Shown here: positions 8,500 to 15,967 of the stretch, piece after piece | How the letters are laid out: every line of letters begins with the position of its first letter | Numbering within the stretch: the stretch's first letter is position 1 | NCBI GenBank assembly: GCA_002783145.1 | Contig: PFEX01000034.1 | Location: forward strand, 1 to 37,026 | Origin: Rhodobacteraceae bacterium CG17_big_fil_post_rev_8_21_14_2_50_65_11 | GTDB lineage: Bacteria; Pseudomonadota; Alphaproteobacteria; Rhodobacterales; Rhodobacteraceae | DNA length: 37,026 nt | Direction: 5' to 3' | Notes under the pieces: generated by a model | Database searches by the model: none | What the model saw: only the letters and a program-made list of their open reading frames with translations | Told to the model about the DNA's origin: nothing | Program-made: the position numbers and the translations under genes

Positions 8500-8540
8500 G
8501 ACGCCCACGTTTTGCGCAATTCGGCGGCGTCTGGCAAGGC

Positions 8541-8562
8541 GGCAGCATCGAAAATCGCTGCC
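8541..8562. promoter_or_regulatory. Inverted repeat upstream of the LacI-type gene
   Basis: GGCAGC and GCTGCC form a perfect 6-bp inverted repeat around a 10-base centre. It ends 76 bp before the lacI-type start and 41 bp upstream of the tRNA-Arg 5' end. It could be an operator for autoregulation, but there is nothing beyond symmetry and position to support this. Confidence 0.3.
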
Positions 8563-8638
8563 GGTGGCTTCTGCCTTGGACAATCCGGACCCAACTGCTT
8601 AACAATCGTGTGACAGCCACCTCAAGGAGCCGCCAACC

Positions 8639-9676
8639 TTGCCGCCGAAGATTCACGACGCGGGCCGCCCGCAACTGACCCTCCGCGATGTGGCCGAGGC
8701 TGCGCGCGTGTCGGAAATGACGGTCAGCCGCGTGTTGCGCAACCGGGGGGACGTGTCGCAAGGAACGCGGGCAAGGGTGCTGGAGGCGGCGCGCGCGCTC
8801 GGTTATGTGCCCAACAAGATTGCCGGGGCGCTGGCGTCGTCGCGAGTGAACCTTGTCGGCGTAGTGATTCCGTCGTTGTCCAACATGGTGTTCCCGCAGG
8901 TGCTGGCCGGGATTTCCGACGTGCTCGACGACACACCGCTGCAACCCGTCTTCGGCGCCACCCATTACAAGCCCGAACGCGAGGAGGAGGTAATCTACGA
9001 AATGCTGTCCTGGCGCCCCTCGGGGATGATCGTCGCGGGGATCGAGCATTCCGACGCCTCGAGGGCGATGCTGGCCAATTCCGGTATTCCTGTGGTCGAG
9101 ATCATGGATGCGGACGGCGATCCGATCGACGCCATGGTGGGGATCAGCCACCGCGCGGCAGGCGCTCGGATGGCGCGCGAAATCCTCGCCCGTGGCTACC
9201 GGCGCATCGGGTTCATGGGCACCAAGATGCCGCTCGACTTTCGCGCCCGCAAGCGGCTGGAAGGGTTCGAGGGGGTCTTGCAAGAACAGGGCATCGACCT
9301 TGTCGATCGCGCCTTCTATTCCGGCGGCTCCGGCTTCGGCAAGGGACGCGAGATGACGCAGGAAATGCTCTCGCGTCATGGAGACCTGGATTTCCTTTAT
9401 TATTCCAATGACATGATCGCAGCTGGCGGGCTGCTCTACTGCCTTGAACACGGTATGCGCATCCCCGAGGACATGGGGCTTGCGGGGTTCAACGCGGTTG
9501 AGATTCTCGACGGTCTGCCGATGCGGCTCGCCACGATGGACACGCGGCGCCTGGAAATCGGGCGCGCGGCGGCCAAGATCGTGGCCGCGCGCGTTGCGGG
9601 CGAAGAGTGCGACCAGACCGTCACGCTCGACGCCGGGTTCGAGGCAGGCGATACGATGCGCGCGCCCGCTTCTTGA
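8639..9676 (+). CDS. LacI family transcriptional regulator (GntR-like)
   Basis: A 345-aa repressor-type regulator of normal family length. The N-terminal helix-turn-helix and hinge read LTLRDVAEAARVSEMTVSRV (residues 14-33) and LEAARALGYVPNKIAGALAS, typical of LacI/GalR proteins. The remainder is the periplasmic-binding-like effector domain, from VGVVIPSLSNMVFPQVL onward. Within the family it resembles gluconate-type regulators (the VSEMTVSR helix and the FGATHYKPEREEE stretch), so a sugar acid could be the effector. The start is TTG at 8639-8641, supported by AAGGAG nine to ten bases upstream. No metabolic target lies next to it: the following gene encodes a GSCFA protein and the nearest catabolic locus has its own IclR regulator. 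It may act at a distance. Confidence 0.93.
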   Translation: MPPKIHDAGRPQLTLRDVAEAARVSEMTVSRVLRNRGDVSQGTRARVLEAARALGYVPNKIAGALASSRVNLVGVVIPSLSNMVFPQVLAGISDVLDDTPLQPVFGATHYKPEREEEVIYEMLSWRPSGMIVAGIEHSDASRAMLANSGIPVVEIMDADGDPIDAMVGISHRAAGARMAREILARGYRRIGFMGTKMPLDFRARKRLEGFEGVLQEQGIDLVDRAFYSGGSGFGKGREMTQEMLSRHGDLDFLYYSNDMIAAGGLLYCLEHGMRIPEDMGLAGFNAVEILDGLPMRLATMDTRRLEIGRAAAKIVAARVAGEECDQTVTLDAGFEAGDTMRAPAS

Positions 9677-9838
9677 AAGGTGCGCAAACGCAAGGCCCGG
9701 GTGCCGCACTCTGGCGGGCAGCGATCACCCGACAGCGCCGCCGCCCTCAAAAGGGGGATTCTTTTCTTTCAAACCCTCTGCTATCCTTGCTGAAAATGAG
9801 CGGACACAGACCCGCCAAATCGAGCAGGAAGCACAGCC

Positions 9839-11032
9839 ATGAACATACTCACGGACCCATCCGATATCCGTAAGGCGGCGGAACGCGTCGCAGGCAACGC
9901 ACCGGTCGCGGAAGGCGGCGTGCACAAGACATGGTTTCGCGGCAGCAAGGGCAGCCGACCGCCGAAGGCGCTTCAGACGATGCCGGAAACGGTGGTTCTC
10001 GACTACGTCCTCAAGGGCTGGGAACCCGCCGCGCCCTGCATCGACGAGACGACGAAGGTCACCGCCTTCGGCAGTTGCTTTGCCACCTATATCTCGGACT
10101 GGCTGGCTTCGCGCCATTACAACGTCCTGACCCGCGACGAGGGCAGCAACGCCTATGTCGTCAGCTGCGGCGAGGGTATGGTCAATTCCTTCGTTATCCG
10201 CCAGCAATTCGAATGGGCGTTCGAGGGCAAGTCCTTCGACGCCCCCCTGTGGCACGGCTACAAGGCCGAGGAATTCGGCTATGACGAGGACGTGCGGCTG
10301 GAAACCCTGCGCCTGTTCAACGAAACCGATGTCTTCATTCTGACCCTCGGCCTGTCGGAGGTCTGGTATGACGAACCGACCGGCGGGGTTTTCTGGCGCA
10401 CCCTGCCCAAGGACAAATACGACCCCGAACGCCACAAGTTCCGCGTCTCGACGGTGGAGGAAAACCGCGACAACCTGCGCGAGATCTACCGCCTGATCCG
10501 GACGCACCGCCCGGATGCCAGGATCATCCTGACCCTGTCGCCGATCCCCCTGATCGCGACCTTCCGCGACGAAAGCTGCATCAGCGCCAACAGCGTGTCC
10601 AAGGCGGTGCTGCGTGTCGCCATCGACGAGGTGATGCGCGAGTTCAAGCACGAGGGGTACCTGTTCTACTGGCCCTCCTACGAAATCGTGGCCGACATCT
10701 TCAACTTCCCCTTCAAGGAGGATCGTCGCCACCTTCACAGGCCGGTGCAGGATTTCATCCTGATGACGTTCGAGCGGGTCTGGTGCAAACGCGCGCCGGA
10801 CGACCATGAGTATCTGCGCCAGTGGCTGCGTGCGAAAGCCGTCTCCGGCCAATTGAATGACCGTTTCGACGGCGCCCTGCGCACGCGCAACCTTGACAGG
10901 CTGCGCCACATGCTGGGCCGCGCCCGGATCAGCAATTTCAAAGTGACCGAGGCCACGGCGAAGGCGCTGATCCTGCGCTATGTCGAGGAGGAGGAACGCC
11001 GCCAGAGATCCCGTTCCGTGGCGGCGGAGTGA
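9839..11032 (+). CDS. GSCFA domain protein (SGNH-like hydrolase/esterase relative)
   Basis: A 397-aa cytoplasmic-looking protein named for the motif GSCFA, found here at residues 78-82 in TKVTAFGSCFATYISDW. Further family patterns are visible: NAYVVSCGEGMVNSF, then FILTLGLSEVWYDEPTGG, and TLSPIPLIATFRDE. The family is distantly related to SGNH/GDSL esterases, with the Ser of GSC as the likely nucleophile, and is often found in polysaccharide and surface gene neighbourhoods. The ATG at 9839 is preceded by AGGAAG. The gene lies alone, 162 bp after the lacI-type gene, and ends only 7 bp from the convergent serine ammonia-lyase gene. A role in removing or adding acyl groups on surface polymers is inference. 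Confidence 0.88.
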   Translation: MNILTDPSDIRKAAERVAGNAPVAEGGVHKTWFRGSKGSRPPKALQTMPETVVLDYVLKGWEPAAPCIDETTKVTAFGSCFATYISDWLASRHYNVLTRDEGSNAYVVSCGEGMVNSFVIRQQFEWAFEGKSFDAPLWHGYKAEEFGYDEDVRLETLRLFNETDVFILTLGLSEVWYDEPTGGVFWRTLPKDKYDPERHKFRVSTVEENRDNLREIYRLIRTHRPDARIILTLSPIPLIATFRDESCISANSVSKAVLRVAIDEVMREFKHEGYLFYWPSYEIVADIFNFPFKEDRRHLHRPVQDFILMTFERVWCKRAPDDHEYLRQWLRAKAVSGQLNDRFDGALRTRNLDRLRHMLGRARISNFKVTEATAKALILRYVEEEERRQRSRSVAAE

Positions 11033-11039
11033 CGCGCCC

Positions 11040-12452
11040 TCAGCACTCCGGGATGTTCACCGCCAGTCCGCCGCGGCTGGTTTCCTTGTAATTGTCGCTC
11101 ATGTCCATGCCGGTCTGGCGCATCGCCTCGATGCAGTTGTCGAGCGGCATGAAATGCTGCCCGTCGCCGCGCAACGCCAGCGAGGCCGCCGAAACCGCCT
11201 TGATCGCGCCAAGCCCGTTCCGCTCGATGCACGGCACCTGCACCAGGCCGCCGACCGGGTCGCAAGTCATGCCAAGGTGATGTTCCAGAGCGATCTCGGC
11301 GGCGTTCTCGATCTGCTCGTTGCTGCCGCCGAGCGCCGCGCACAGCCCCGCCGCCGCCATGGCGGATGCTGACCCGACCTCGCCCTGACAGCCCACCTCG
11401 GCGCCCGAGATACTGGCATTGTGCTTGATCAGCCCGCCGATCGCAGCCGCCGTCATCAGGAAGGTGCGCCGCCCGGCTTCGGTGGCACCGATGCAATGGT
11501 CGCGGTAATAGCGCAGCACCGCAGGCACAACGCCCGCAGCACCGTTGGTGGGCGAAGTCACAACCTTGCCACCGGCGGCGTTCTCTTCGTTGACGGCCAT
11601 GGCGTAGACGCTCAGCCAATCATTGACGGTATGTGGTTGCGCAAGGTTGGTGCCACGTTCGGCCAGCAACTGCTGATGGATCGACCGCGCCCGCCGGCGC
11701 ACTTTCAACCCGCCCGGTAATTGACCCGCCTGCGACAGCCCCCGGTCGATGCAGGCGTCCATCGCCGACCAGATGGCATCGAGCCTTTCGCGCACCGCGC
11801 CCCGGCCGCAATCGCTGGCCTCGTTTTCCCATTTCATCTCGGCAATCGACTTACCCGCGATGCGCCCCATGCGCAGCATCTCCGCCGCCGACCCGAACGG
11901 ATAGGGATAGCCCTGCGCCACCTTCTCGGCATGCAGCGCCTCGGTCCCGCCCTGCTTGTGGCGCTCCAGTTCTGCGGCGGTCATGACGAAGCCGCCGCCC
12001 ACGGAGTAATAGGTCTCCTCCATGTAAAGCTTGCCGCGCGCGTCCCGGGCGCGCAGGACCATTCCGTTGGCATGACCAGCCAGCGGCGGGCCGAAGTCGA
12101 AGACAACGTCGCTCTCGGGATCGAAGCGCAACTCCGGCAGGCCCGCAGGGCGGACCGCGCCGGTTTCGCGCAGCCGCGCCTCCTCCGCCGCGGCGTCGTC
12201 GGGGTCGATCGTATCGGGCCGGAATCCCAGCAGCCCGAGGATCACCGCCCGGTCGGTCGCGTGCCCCTTGCCGGTGAAGGCGAGCGACCCGTGTAGCGAA
12301 CAGGCGAGATGCGCCACCTCGCCCGCGCCGGGTTCGCGCAGGCCGGTGCGCAACTGGTCAAGGAACCGCGCCGCCGCCGTCATCGGCCCCATCGTGTGCG
12401 ATGAGGACGGCCCGATGCCGATCTTGAAGATGTCGAAGACGCTCAGGAACAT
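11040..12452 (-). CDS. sdaA: L-serine ammonia-lyase, iron-sulfur type
   Basis: Converts L-serine to pyruvate and ammonia with a [4Fe-4S] cluster. The 470-aa single chain combines the N-terminal beta domain ([20 protein letters not shown]) and the catalytic alpha domain. The three cluster cysteines are C355 ([10 protein letters not shown]), C397 (MTCDPVGG) and C408 (VPCIERNG), with the 42 and 11 residue spacings known for single-chain bacterial enzymes. The last residue, C470 in NIPEC, is the tail cysteine that occupies the cluster site in the resting enzyme. The start at 12450-12452 was chosen because AGAGGGG lies just upstream and homology begins there; an open extension of 81 codons further upstream is low-complexity and unlikely. 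It is separate from the curli genes, which end at a terminator-like hairpin 250 bp upstream. Confidence 0.95.
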   Translation of the reverse strand: MFLSVFDIFKIGIGPSSSHTMGPMTAAARFLDQLRTGLREPGAGEVAHLACSLHGSLAFTGKGHATDRAVILGLLGFRPDTIDPDDAAAEEARLRETGAVRPAGLPELRFDPESDVVFDFGPPLAGHANGMVLRARDARGKLYMEETYYSVGGGFVMTAAELERHKQGGTEALHAEKVAQGYPYPFGSAAEMLRMGRIAGKSIAEMKWENEASDCGRGAVRERLDAIWSAMDACIDRGLSQAGQLPGGLKVRRRARSIHQQLLAERGTNLAQPHTVNDWLSVYAMAVNEENAAGGKVVTSPTNGAAGVVPAVLRYYRDHCIGATEAGRRTFLMTAAAIGGLIKHNASISGAEVGCQGEVGSASAMAAAGLCAALGGSNEQIENAAEIALEHHLGMTCDPVGGLVQVPCIERNGLGAIKAVSAASLALRGDGQHFMPLDNCIEAMRQTGMDMSDNYKETSRGGLAVNIPEC

Positions 12453-12786
12453 GGGCGAACCCCTCTTGGCTGGACCAGCCGGACCATAGCTGCACGCGGG
12501 CGGGCGGCACACGGAAAACCGACGCATCCCCTGTCCTGACCGACCCGGTGGCGGCTGTCCATCCCGCCGCCCACCCGCCGATGAGCCGTGGCGAAGAGGC
12601 GGCCGGGTCGGCGCAGCGTAGCGCGGCGAAACCGCCACAGCACCGCACGAGTCTTGCAGACGGGGTGCACGCTGGACTGCCCCTTGTTTCGACACGAAAC
12701 AGCGCGCCCTCCGGGACCGGGAGGGCGCGCTTGCCGGCGGTTAGCGGCGAGGTCCGGGACGACCCTGCCTGCCGGACGGGGCAGGC
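12453..12786 (-). other. Intergenic region between the curli locus and sdaA
   Basis: No convincing gene lies in these 334 bases. They contain the leader of sdaA, a strong terminator-like hairpin for the curli genes (12702-12730), and beside it a perfect inverted repeat TGTTTCG-ACA-CGAAACA at 12685-12701, which could be an operator or the descending side of a second hairpin. Open frames crossing it are rich in Arg, Pro and Ala and look like GC-driven chance frames. Confidence 0.6.
12702..12730 (-). terminator. Terminator-like hairpin after the curli genes
   Basis: GCGCGCCCTCC (12702-12712) and GGAGGGCGCGC (12720-12730) form a perfect 11-bp stem with a 7-base loop, 56 bp after the csgB-like stop. 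On the minus strand it is followed by TGTTTC, only a weak U-tract, so termination may be inefficient or Rho-assisted. Confidence 0.65.
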
Positions 12787-13185
12787 TCAGTCGAGCCCGA
12801 ACTGGATAAGAAGACCGGTCTGGCAGCCTGCGCCTTGCGCAACATTTGCGTTGGCGGCGTTGCCGAACTGGAAGATGCCGTAGGCGTCGCAACCGTTCTG
12901 CGAGAGCGTGCCGTAATGGCCATTGCCTTCCTGGTGGACGACGCCCTGGTTGCCGTATCCGCTCTGGCCGATGCCGGCGCCGTTGCCGTTTCCGGCCTGG
13001 TGAACATGGGCGCTGCCATTGGCGGCCTGCGCGATGCCGTAAAGCGCCAGACCGAGGCGGATGGCGTTGGCCTCATCGGCATTGGTCGGGTTGACTTCGA
13101 AGGAGATCGAGCCCCCTGCGCTGGCCATCGGCGCGGCAAGGGTGGCAAGGGCGAGGGTGGCGGCGGTGAGGGTCTTGCGGAACAT
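12787..13185 (-). CDS. Curlin-repeat protein, CsgB-like minor subunit candidate
   Basis: A 132-aa exported amyloid-type protein. The Sec signal is residues 1-23 (MFRKTL, hydrophobic core, cleavage after ASA). A non-repeat segment with conserved look (NPTNADEANAIRLGLALYGIAQ) precedes the curlin repeats. Glutamines recur at 63, 74, 85 and 96 and then at 106, 117 and 128, an 11-residue beat with one residue missing between 96 and 106; the units have the form QxGxxN (QAGNGN, QSGYGN, QEGNGH). Two cysteines, C99 and C121, lie in the repeat part, unusual for curlins. The ATG follows AAAGGA. Order within the locus (third, after csgA-like and csgH) and the less regular repeats suggest a nucleator like CsgB, but the subunit role is inference. 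Confidence 0.85.
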   Translation of the reverse strand: MFRKTLTAATLALATLAAPMASAGGSISFEVNPTNADEANAIRLGLALYGIAQAANGSAHVHQAGNGNGAGIGQSGYGNQGVVHQEGNGHYGTLSQNGCDAYGIFQFGNAANANVAQGAGCQTGLLIQFGLD

Positions 13186-13261
13186 CGGAATATCCTTTCA
13201 GGGGCTGTCAGGTTATGAAAGTGTGTCGATTACACGTGCTTATTGGTTCAAATCGGGCGGC

Positions 13262-13648
13262 TCAAAGCTCGGTTTCCATGGTGCGGCAGAGATAGCTCTG
13301 GCCGTTCACGGTGATGGTCAGCTCGCTGTCATAGGCACTCGCCGCGCCCGACAGCATCGACTGGCCAAGCGTGACGGTCTCGCCGGCACGGGCCGTGAAG
13401 GCCCCGCCCTGGCGAATGTTGGTGCCGCGCCCGGCGAGGTGCAGGGTGTAGCTGCCGGTCAGCCTCTCAACCGCTTGCAGGCGGCCTTCGAAGCGGGTGC
13501 CGGTGGCGGTCTCGCTCACTGCGATCTCGCAGGCGAAGGGGGCAGAGGTGGTGGCGGTCGAGGCACTGGTGCAGGCGGCGGCAAGGCCCGCCCCGGCCAG
13601 GATCAGGGCCGCGGGCAGAAACCGGCGTGGGAGGAGGGGGAGGGTCAT
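13262..13648 (-). CDS. csgH: CsgH-like curli assembly chaperone
   Basis: A 128-aa exported protein resembling CsgH, the periplasmic protein of alphaproteobacterial curli systems that keeps curlins from polymerising too early. The signal is residues 1-26, ending LAAACTSAS; the Cys could be lipidated, although the lipobox is imperfect. The mature part is a small beta-sandwich-like domain: FACEIAVSETATGTRFEGRL, then LTGSYTLHLAGRGTNIRQGG and the late LTITVNGQSYLCRTME. Cysteines in ACEI and YLCR probably form a disulfide. It lies between two curlin genes, 75 bp after csgA-like and 76 bp before csgB-like, exactly where csgH occurs in related genomes. Transcription from the csgA promoter must pass the hairpin at 13683-13715. 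Confidence 0.85.
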   Translation of the reverse strand: MTLPLLPRRFLPAALILAGAGLAAACTSASTATTSAPFACEIAVSETATGTRFEGRLQAVERLTGSYTLHLAGRGTNIRQGGAFTARAGETVTLGQSMLSGAASAYDSELTITVNGQSYLCRTMETEL

Positions 13649-13674
13649 GGATCTGGTCCTTTGTGTCGGAAGGG

Positions 13675-13715
13675 AAAAAGGTGGCCCGCAGGGGGAGGGA
13701 GGCCCCCCGCAGGCC
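13675..13715 (-). terminator. Hairpin with T-run between csgA-like and csgH (attenuating terminator candidate)
   Basis: Positions 13683-13695 and 13703-13715 pair at 11 of 13 positions with a 7-base loop, starting 9 bp after the csgA-like stop. On the minus strand the stem is followed by ACC and then TTTTT (13675-13679). This is the form of an intrinsic terminator inside the operon and would lower csgH and csgB expression relative to csgA. Confidence 0.6.
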
Positions 13716-13723
13716 GGGCGGCG

Positions 13724-14164
13724 TCAGTTCTGGACGATTACCGCGACGTTGCCGTGGCCGACCTGGGTGGAGGACGCGGCGTTGCCGTTGCCGACCTGGA
13801 TCACGCCAACCGCGTTGCCGTTGCCCCACTGGGTGGTGTCGGCGCTGTTGTTCGCACCGATCTGGGCGATGCCGTTGACGTTGCCCGAGCCGTAGGTCGA
13901 GGCCGAGGCGCCGTTGTTCCAGCCGCTCTGGCCGACGACAGTACGGTTGTGGTGGCCGTCCTGAGTGGCGATGGCGGTGTTCCAGGCGCCGTCCTGGTAA
14001 AGGGTCATGTCGTTGAACCAACCCGACTGCGCACCGCCAGCGGCGTTGCCGTAGCCATACTGCTCGACACTGACGTAAGAGCCGCCGGCGGAAGCGACAG
14101 AAGCGACGGGCAGGGCGATGGCGATTGCGAGGGCGACGGTCTTGAAGGTCGATGCGATGGTCAT
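13724..14164 (-). CDS. csgA: Curlin-repeat protein, CsgA-like major subunit candidate
   Basis: A 146-aa secreted amyloid subunit. The Sec signal is residues 1-26 (cleavage after ASA). The rest is repeat: Gln occupies positions 35, 46, 57, 68, 79, 101, 112, 123, 134 and 145, every eleventh residue, with Thr at 90 as the only break. Units have the form QxGxxN (QDGAWN, QSGWNN, QIGANN, QWGNGN, QVGNGN). Eleven residues is one strand-turn of the curlin beta-solenoid, so about five full 22-residue repeats are predicted. The protein ends in VQN directly after the last Gln. The ATG follows AAAGGA. It is the first gene of the locus. Secretion needs CsgG, which is not encoded here. The assignment as major subunit rests on regularity and position. 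Confidence 0.9.
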   Translation of the reverse strand: MTIASTFKTVALAIAIALPVASVASAGGSYVSVEQYGYGNAAGGAQSGWFNDMTLYQDGAWNTAIATQDGHHNRTVVGQSGWNNGASASTYGSGNVNGIAQIGANNSADTTQWGNGNAVGVIQVGNGNAASSTQVGHGNVAVIVQN

Positions 14165-14881
14165 TGTGAAATTCCTTTCGGGCTGATCGTGAGGGGCGAT
14201 GCTGAGGTCGCTGTTTCAGGGGTTGTGTGACGGCGTCAGCGGAGTGCGTCAGCCGATGACCAATCCATGGCCCGGCCCCGTCCGGTCAGGCAATAACGCC
14301 GAAACGACAGCCGATAACAGCGCACCCGTCATCGGATAACCGCCGCTGAAAGGGGCGCGTTATTCGATAACAAGGACGTATTAAATAAATAAAACCAATA
14401 TGATAAATCGTTCAGCACGATCCGTTTCAGGTCGGAACCCTGGCCGGTCCGCTCGCGCTCGCCCGTTGGCCCACCGGGCCGGTCCCGCATCCGGATGGCG
14501 CGCCGCAACCCGATAACACCGTCTTCGTGTGAAAACGACGCGATTCTGCGTCGTCAAGGGGCAGCCCCGACTCGCGCAGCCGTCTGTTTTTTGGGCGATG
14601 GAGCGGACTCGGGCCACTTGGCGACTCATCTGGCGATGCTGACATCGGTCGCGGCGACGAGACCCGCCATCACCCGAATCCCGGTTTTCTGCGGTCAAGA
14701 CCGCGACGGGATCAGATGTCGATCATGCGGAGCACACTGCTACGGAGCTGCACCTGTCGTCACCCGGCAAGAACCGACCCAAGCTCGCCGGTCCGAACCC
14801 GGCCAAGGTCGGTCTGGCCTATCATTCACCCGCTTTCTGTGCGCAGAAGAACCAAAACTGACACGATCGGGGAAGGGAAAC
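14165..14881. other. 717-bp gap between csgA-like and the glycosyltransferase gene
   Basis: Transcription diverges from this gap. The left part (14165-14400) is the curli control region, containing a direct repeat GCGTCAGC (14233-14240, 14246-14253), the phased ATAAC motifs, and an A/T-rich tract around 14378-14408. The right part (14400-14880) is GC-rich with short hairpins such as GGCCC-ACC-GGGCC and leads to the GGGGAAGGG ribosome site of the gene at 14882. An open frame extends that gene back to 14495, but the added 129 residues are low in coding character and not believed. Confidence 0.55.
14293..14371. promoter_or_regulatory. Four phased ATAAC motifs, candidate curli regulator sites
   Basis: ATAAC occurs at 14293, 14314, 14336 and 14367, all on the plus strand. 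The steps are 21, 22 and 31 bases, close to two, two and three DNA turns, so all would face the same side. The last is half of a perfect inverted repeat GTTAT-TCG-ATAAC (14359-14371), and three are preceded by CG(G). They lie 129-207 bp upstream of the csgA-like start. Confidence 0.5.
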
Positions 14882-15967
14882 ATGTCGAGGCCACGCCTTC
14901 TTTTCTTTTTCAACGGGTTGCCGGAATACGAGGCGCTGTTCAACATCGCCCGCCGTTTGCTGGAACGCGGCATGGTGGAGCCTGTCTGCATTTCGCCGTC
15001 CGAAGTGCTACGCCGGGAACCGCGGATCAAGCCGATGATCGCGGCCTCCGGCCTCACGGTGACGGTGCGCCCGAGCCGTTGGATCAAGCTTTTCCCCAAG
15101 CGGTGGCTGCGCAAGGGCGACGCGGCGATCACCATGGTGGACCCGACCATGGACAACAGTCCAACCCGGCCGCGCAGCCTTGCCATGCTGGCGCTGGGGC
15201 TGCCGACGATCTTTGTTCAGCACGGGGTCATGCAAGGCAAGCTGAACCTCGCCAATGACCGGCGCGACATCCATTACGAGTCGCGCCTTCTGCTGACGTT
15301 CGAGGATTTGATCATCCCCGAAATCCTGTCGGAAGAAACGCGGGAAAAGGTGCGCAAGGTCGGGTTCATCAAGCCGTTGCTGTTCGCACCGCGGCCACCG
15401 AAAGGGGCCGTGCCCCGGCATGGCCGCGCGATCCTGTTCTGCCATTCCTTCCGGTGGGCGGGCCGCTACGGAGAGGAGGACGTCGCGCGATTCTACGATC
15501 TCGTCGGCCAGTTCGCGCGCACCCACCCTGACGATCTGGTGATCGTCCGCAGCCACCGGGGCAAGTCCCGCGCGCTTTACAAGGCGCATGACAAGGCCCT
15601 GTCCGAGCAGCGCAATGTCGTGTTTTCCCACGCTTACAAAGGGCCGCTCCGGGGGATGTCGATCACCGATGTGCTCGATCTTGCCGATATGTGCGTCTCC
15701 ACCGCGTCGACGGCGGTGCTGGACAGCGTTTACATGGGCAAACCGACCGCGATCTACGAGAATGATCAACCGGTGTTCCCCAACCTGCCCAATATCGACG
15801 GAATGGAGAGCCTGGAGGCGTTCTTCGCGTCGCCGGAGGTTGCCGACATCGCCGGGGTCAAGGCGCATTATGGGGAGGTGGACGAGAATATCGAAAGGGC
15901 CTGCGATGCGATCGAGAACATGCTGGCGGCGTTACCTGCCCGAGGGGTGTCTCTTTCAGGCGCGTAG
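14882..15967 (+). CDS. Capsule-type glycosyltransferase/glycerophosphotransferase-like protein (GT-B fold)
   Basis: A 361-aa cytoplasmic protein of the type found in capsule and surface polymer loci. It begins LLFFFNGLPEYEALFNIARRLLERG, an N-terminal Rossmann strand and helix. Mid-protein IFVQHGVMQGKLNL resembles the HG-containing loop of polysaccharide and teichoic-type transferases. The C-terminal half has VIVRSHRGKSRALY, then LADMCVSTASTAVLDSVYMG followed by KP, the nucleotide-binding pattern of GT-B enzymes related to CDP-glycerol glycerophosphotransferases. The ATG at 14882 was chosen for its GGGGAAGGG site and because homology-like sequence begins there. It ends 12 bases inside the convergent mtaB gene. 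It could supply the capsule exported by the kps genes at 20367, but donor and acceptor are unknown. Confidence 0.75.
   Translation: MSRPRLLFFFNGLPEYEALFNIARRLLERGMVEPVCISPSEVLRREPRIKPMIAASGLTVTVRPSRWIKLFPKRWLRKGDAAITMVDPTMDNSPTRPRSLAMLALGLPTIFVQHGVMQGKLNLANDRRDIHYESRLLLTFEDLIIPEILSEETREKVRKVGFIKPLLFAPRPPKGAVPRHGRAILFCHSFRWAGRYGEEDVARFYDLVGQFARTHPDDLVIVRSHRGKSRALYKAHDKALSEQRNVVFSHAYKGPLRGMSITDVLDLADMCVSTASTAVLDSVYMGKPTAIYENDQPVFPNLPNIDGMESLEAFFASPEVADIAGVKAHYGEVDENIERACDAIENMLAALPARGVSLSGA

Noticed and set aside
12453-12695. Extension of sdaA by 81 codons
   Set aside because: The added residues are low-complexity, and the ribosome site and family start lie at 12452.
12787-14164. Curlin repeats considered as a DNA repeat or CRISPR-like array
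   Set aside because: The repetition is in the protein (11-residue steps); the DNA copies diverge and lack identical repeats with unique spacers.
14495-14881. Extension of the glycosyltransferase gene by 129 codons
   Set aside because: No recognisable domain and poor coding character; GGGGAAGGG precedes the ATG at 14882 where the fold begins.
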